From Occallatibacter sp. (lineage in GTDB: Bacteria; Acidobacteriota; Terriglobia; Terriglobales; Acidobacteriaceae): a stretch of DNA of 39,408 nucleotides. This document shows positions 39,338 to 39,408 of the stretch, in pieces. The position numbers were made by a program, and so were the translations under genes. Numbering within the stretch: the stretch's first letter is position 1; each line of letters opens with the position of its first letter. Location: the NCBI GenBank assembly GCA_031296305.1, contig JARLFZ010000031.1, positions 1 to 39,408 of the forward strand. Direction: 5' to 3'. The notes beneath the pieces were generated by a model, which was not told the DNA's origin, did no database searches, and saw only the letters and a list, made by a program, of their open reading frames with translations.

Positions 39338-39408
39338 TTATGCGCGCGGCGCACAGGTGGATTCGCGCAACACAAAGCGCGTCTTGTACTCGAAGTTGGT
39401 TTTCTTGG
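39338..39408 (-). CDS. LacI-family transcriptional regulator, C-terminal end only
   Basis: Only the last 22 residues are in the window, KKTNFEYKTRFVLRESTCAP and RA, ending at TAA 39338-39340. The pattern (T)RFVLREST..P is the classic C-terminus of LacI/GalR sugar-responsive repressors. The gene reads on the same strand as the lipoprotein, DUF5107 and sugar-porter genes, so it may control the sugar-use locus or the GH97 gene. Its DNA-binding and ligand domains are outside. Confidence 0.7.
   Translation of the reverse strand, partial: KKTNFEYKTRFVLRESTCAPRA

Overview
The window looks like chromosome of a soil-type Acidobacteriota, most probably Acidobacteriaceae/Terriglobales. The reasons are roughly 60% GC, a very large Oar-type TonB-dependent receptor, a GH97 glucosidase, paired EAL-HDOD proteins, a DUF5107-TPR protein beside a sugar porter, and an unusually dense load of short palindromic repeats between and inside genes. 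This assignment is inference; no rRNA is present. I see no phage, plasmid, CRISPR or complete insertion sequence. Most genes are ordinary chromosomal ones.

Layout. 1-7.1 kb (minus strand): a tight run from a secreted GH97 glycosidase through a multispanning membrane protein and a TolC-type channel to 6-phosphogluconolactonase and glucokinase, then a truncated small membrane protein at the left edge. Together these suggest glucoside hydrolysis outside the cytoplasm, glucose phosphorylation and entry into the pentose-phosphate route. 7.4-12.2 kb (minus): two tandem paralogous EAL-HDOD signalling proteins, FabG and a DUF2071 protein. 12.4-18.7 kb: a double-length ThyX-like protein, MtgA (minus), a secreted dimeric-barrel protein, a GT9 heptosyltransferase coupled to an ICMT-like membrane methyltransferase, and a DUF3108 protein. 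18.8-26.5 kb (plus): an S9 peptidase, RecX, AlaS and MutY. 26.7-30.3 kb: an Oar-like TonB receptor closed by a strong bidirectional terminator. 30.4-32.8 kb: a tiny zinc-ribbon protein, OsmC, a secreted unknown, a YdeI/OmdA-like protein and tRNA-Leu(CAG). 32.9-39.4 kb: a GH27-like gene remnant, a sugar-porter MFS, a DUF5107-TPR protein, a TonB-receptor remnant, a Gly/His/Tyr-rich lipoprotein and the C-terminus of a LacI-family regulator. This right end reads as a sugar-use locus with decayed parts.

The most distinctive signal is the repeat ecology. At least six short repeat families recur: R1, hairpins ending in GGATGGGGCAC; R2, paired GGGGCTAAAGCCCC and GCGGCTGAAAGCCGC hairpins; R3, GGTCTGGAGACC hairpins; R4, CAGGTCCTTCGACT to CGCTCAGGATGACA; R5, octamer arrays of AGGGANYR; R7, paired CCCCAGG/CCTGGGG and GCCCGC/GCGGGC hairpins. 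They stack in a fixed order in some gaps and one is nested inside another. Several sit in frame inside coding sequence: alaS, the GT9 gene, the 3' end of the GH97 gene and the S9-peptidase/recX junction. alaS also carries a separate AT-rich in-frame insertion. The second notable point is the long ThyX-like protein, whose two halves each appear to keep a different part of the ThyX signature.

No new defence or biosynthetic system is evident. The best candidates for something undescribed are the palindrome-derived in-frame peptides and the split-motif ThyX.
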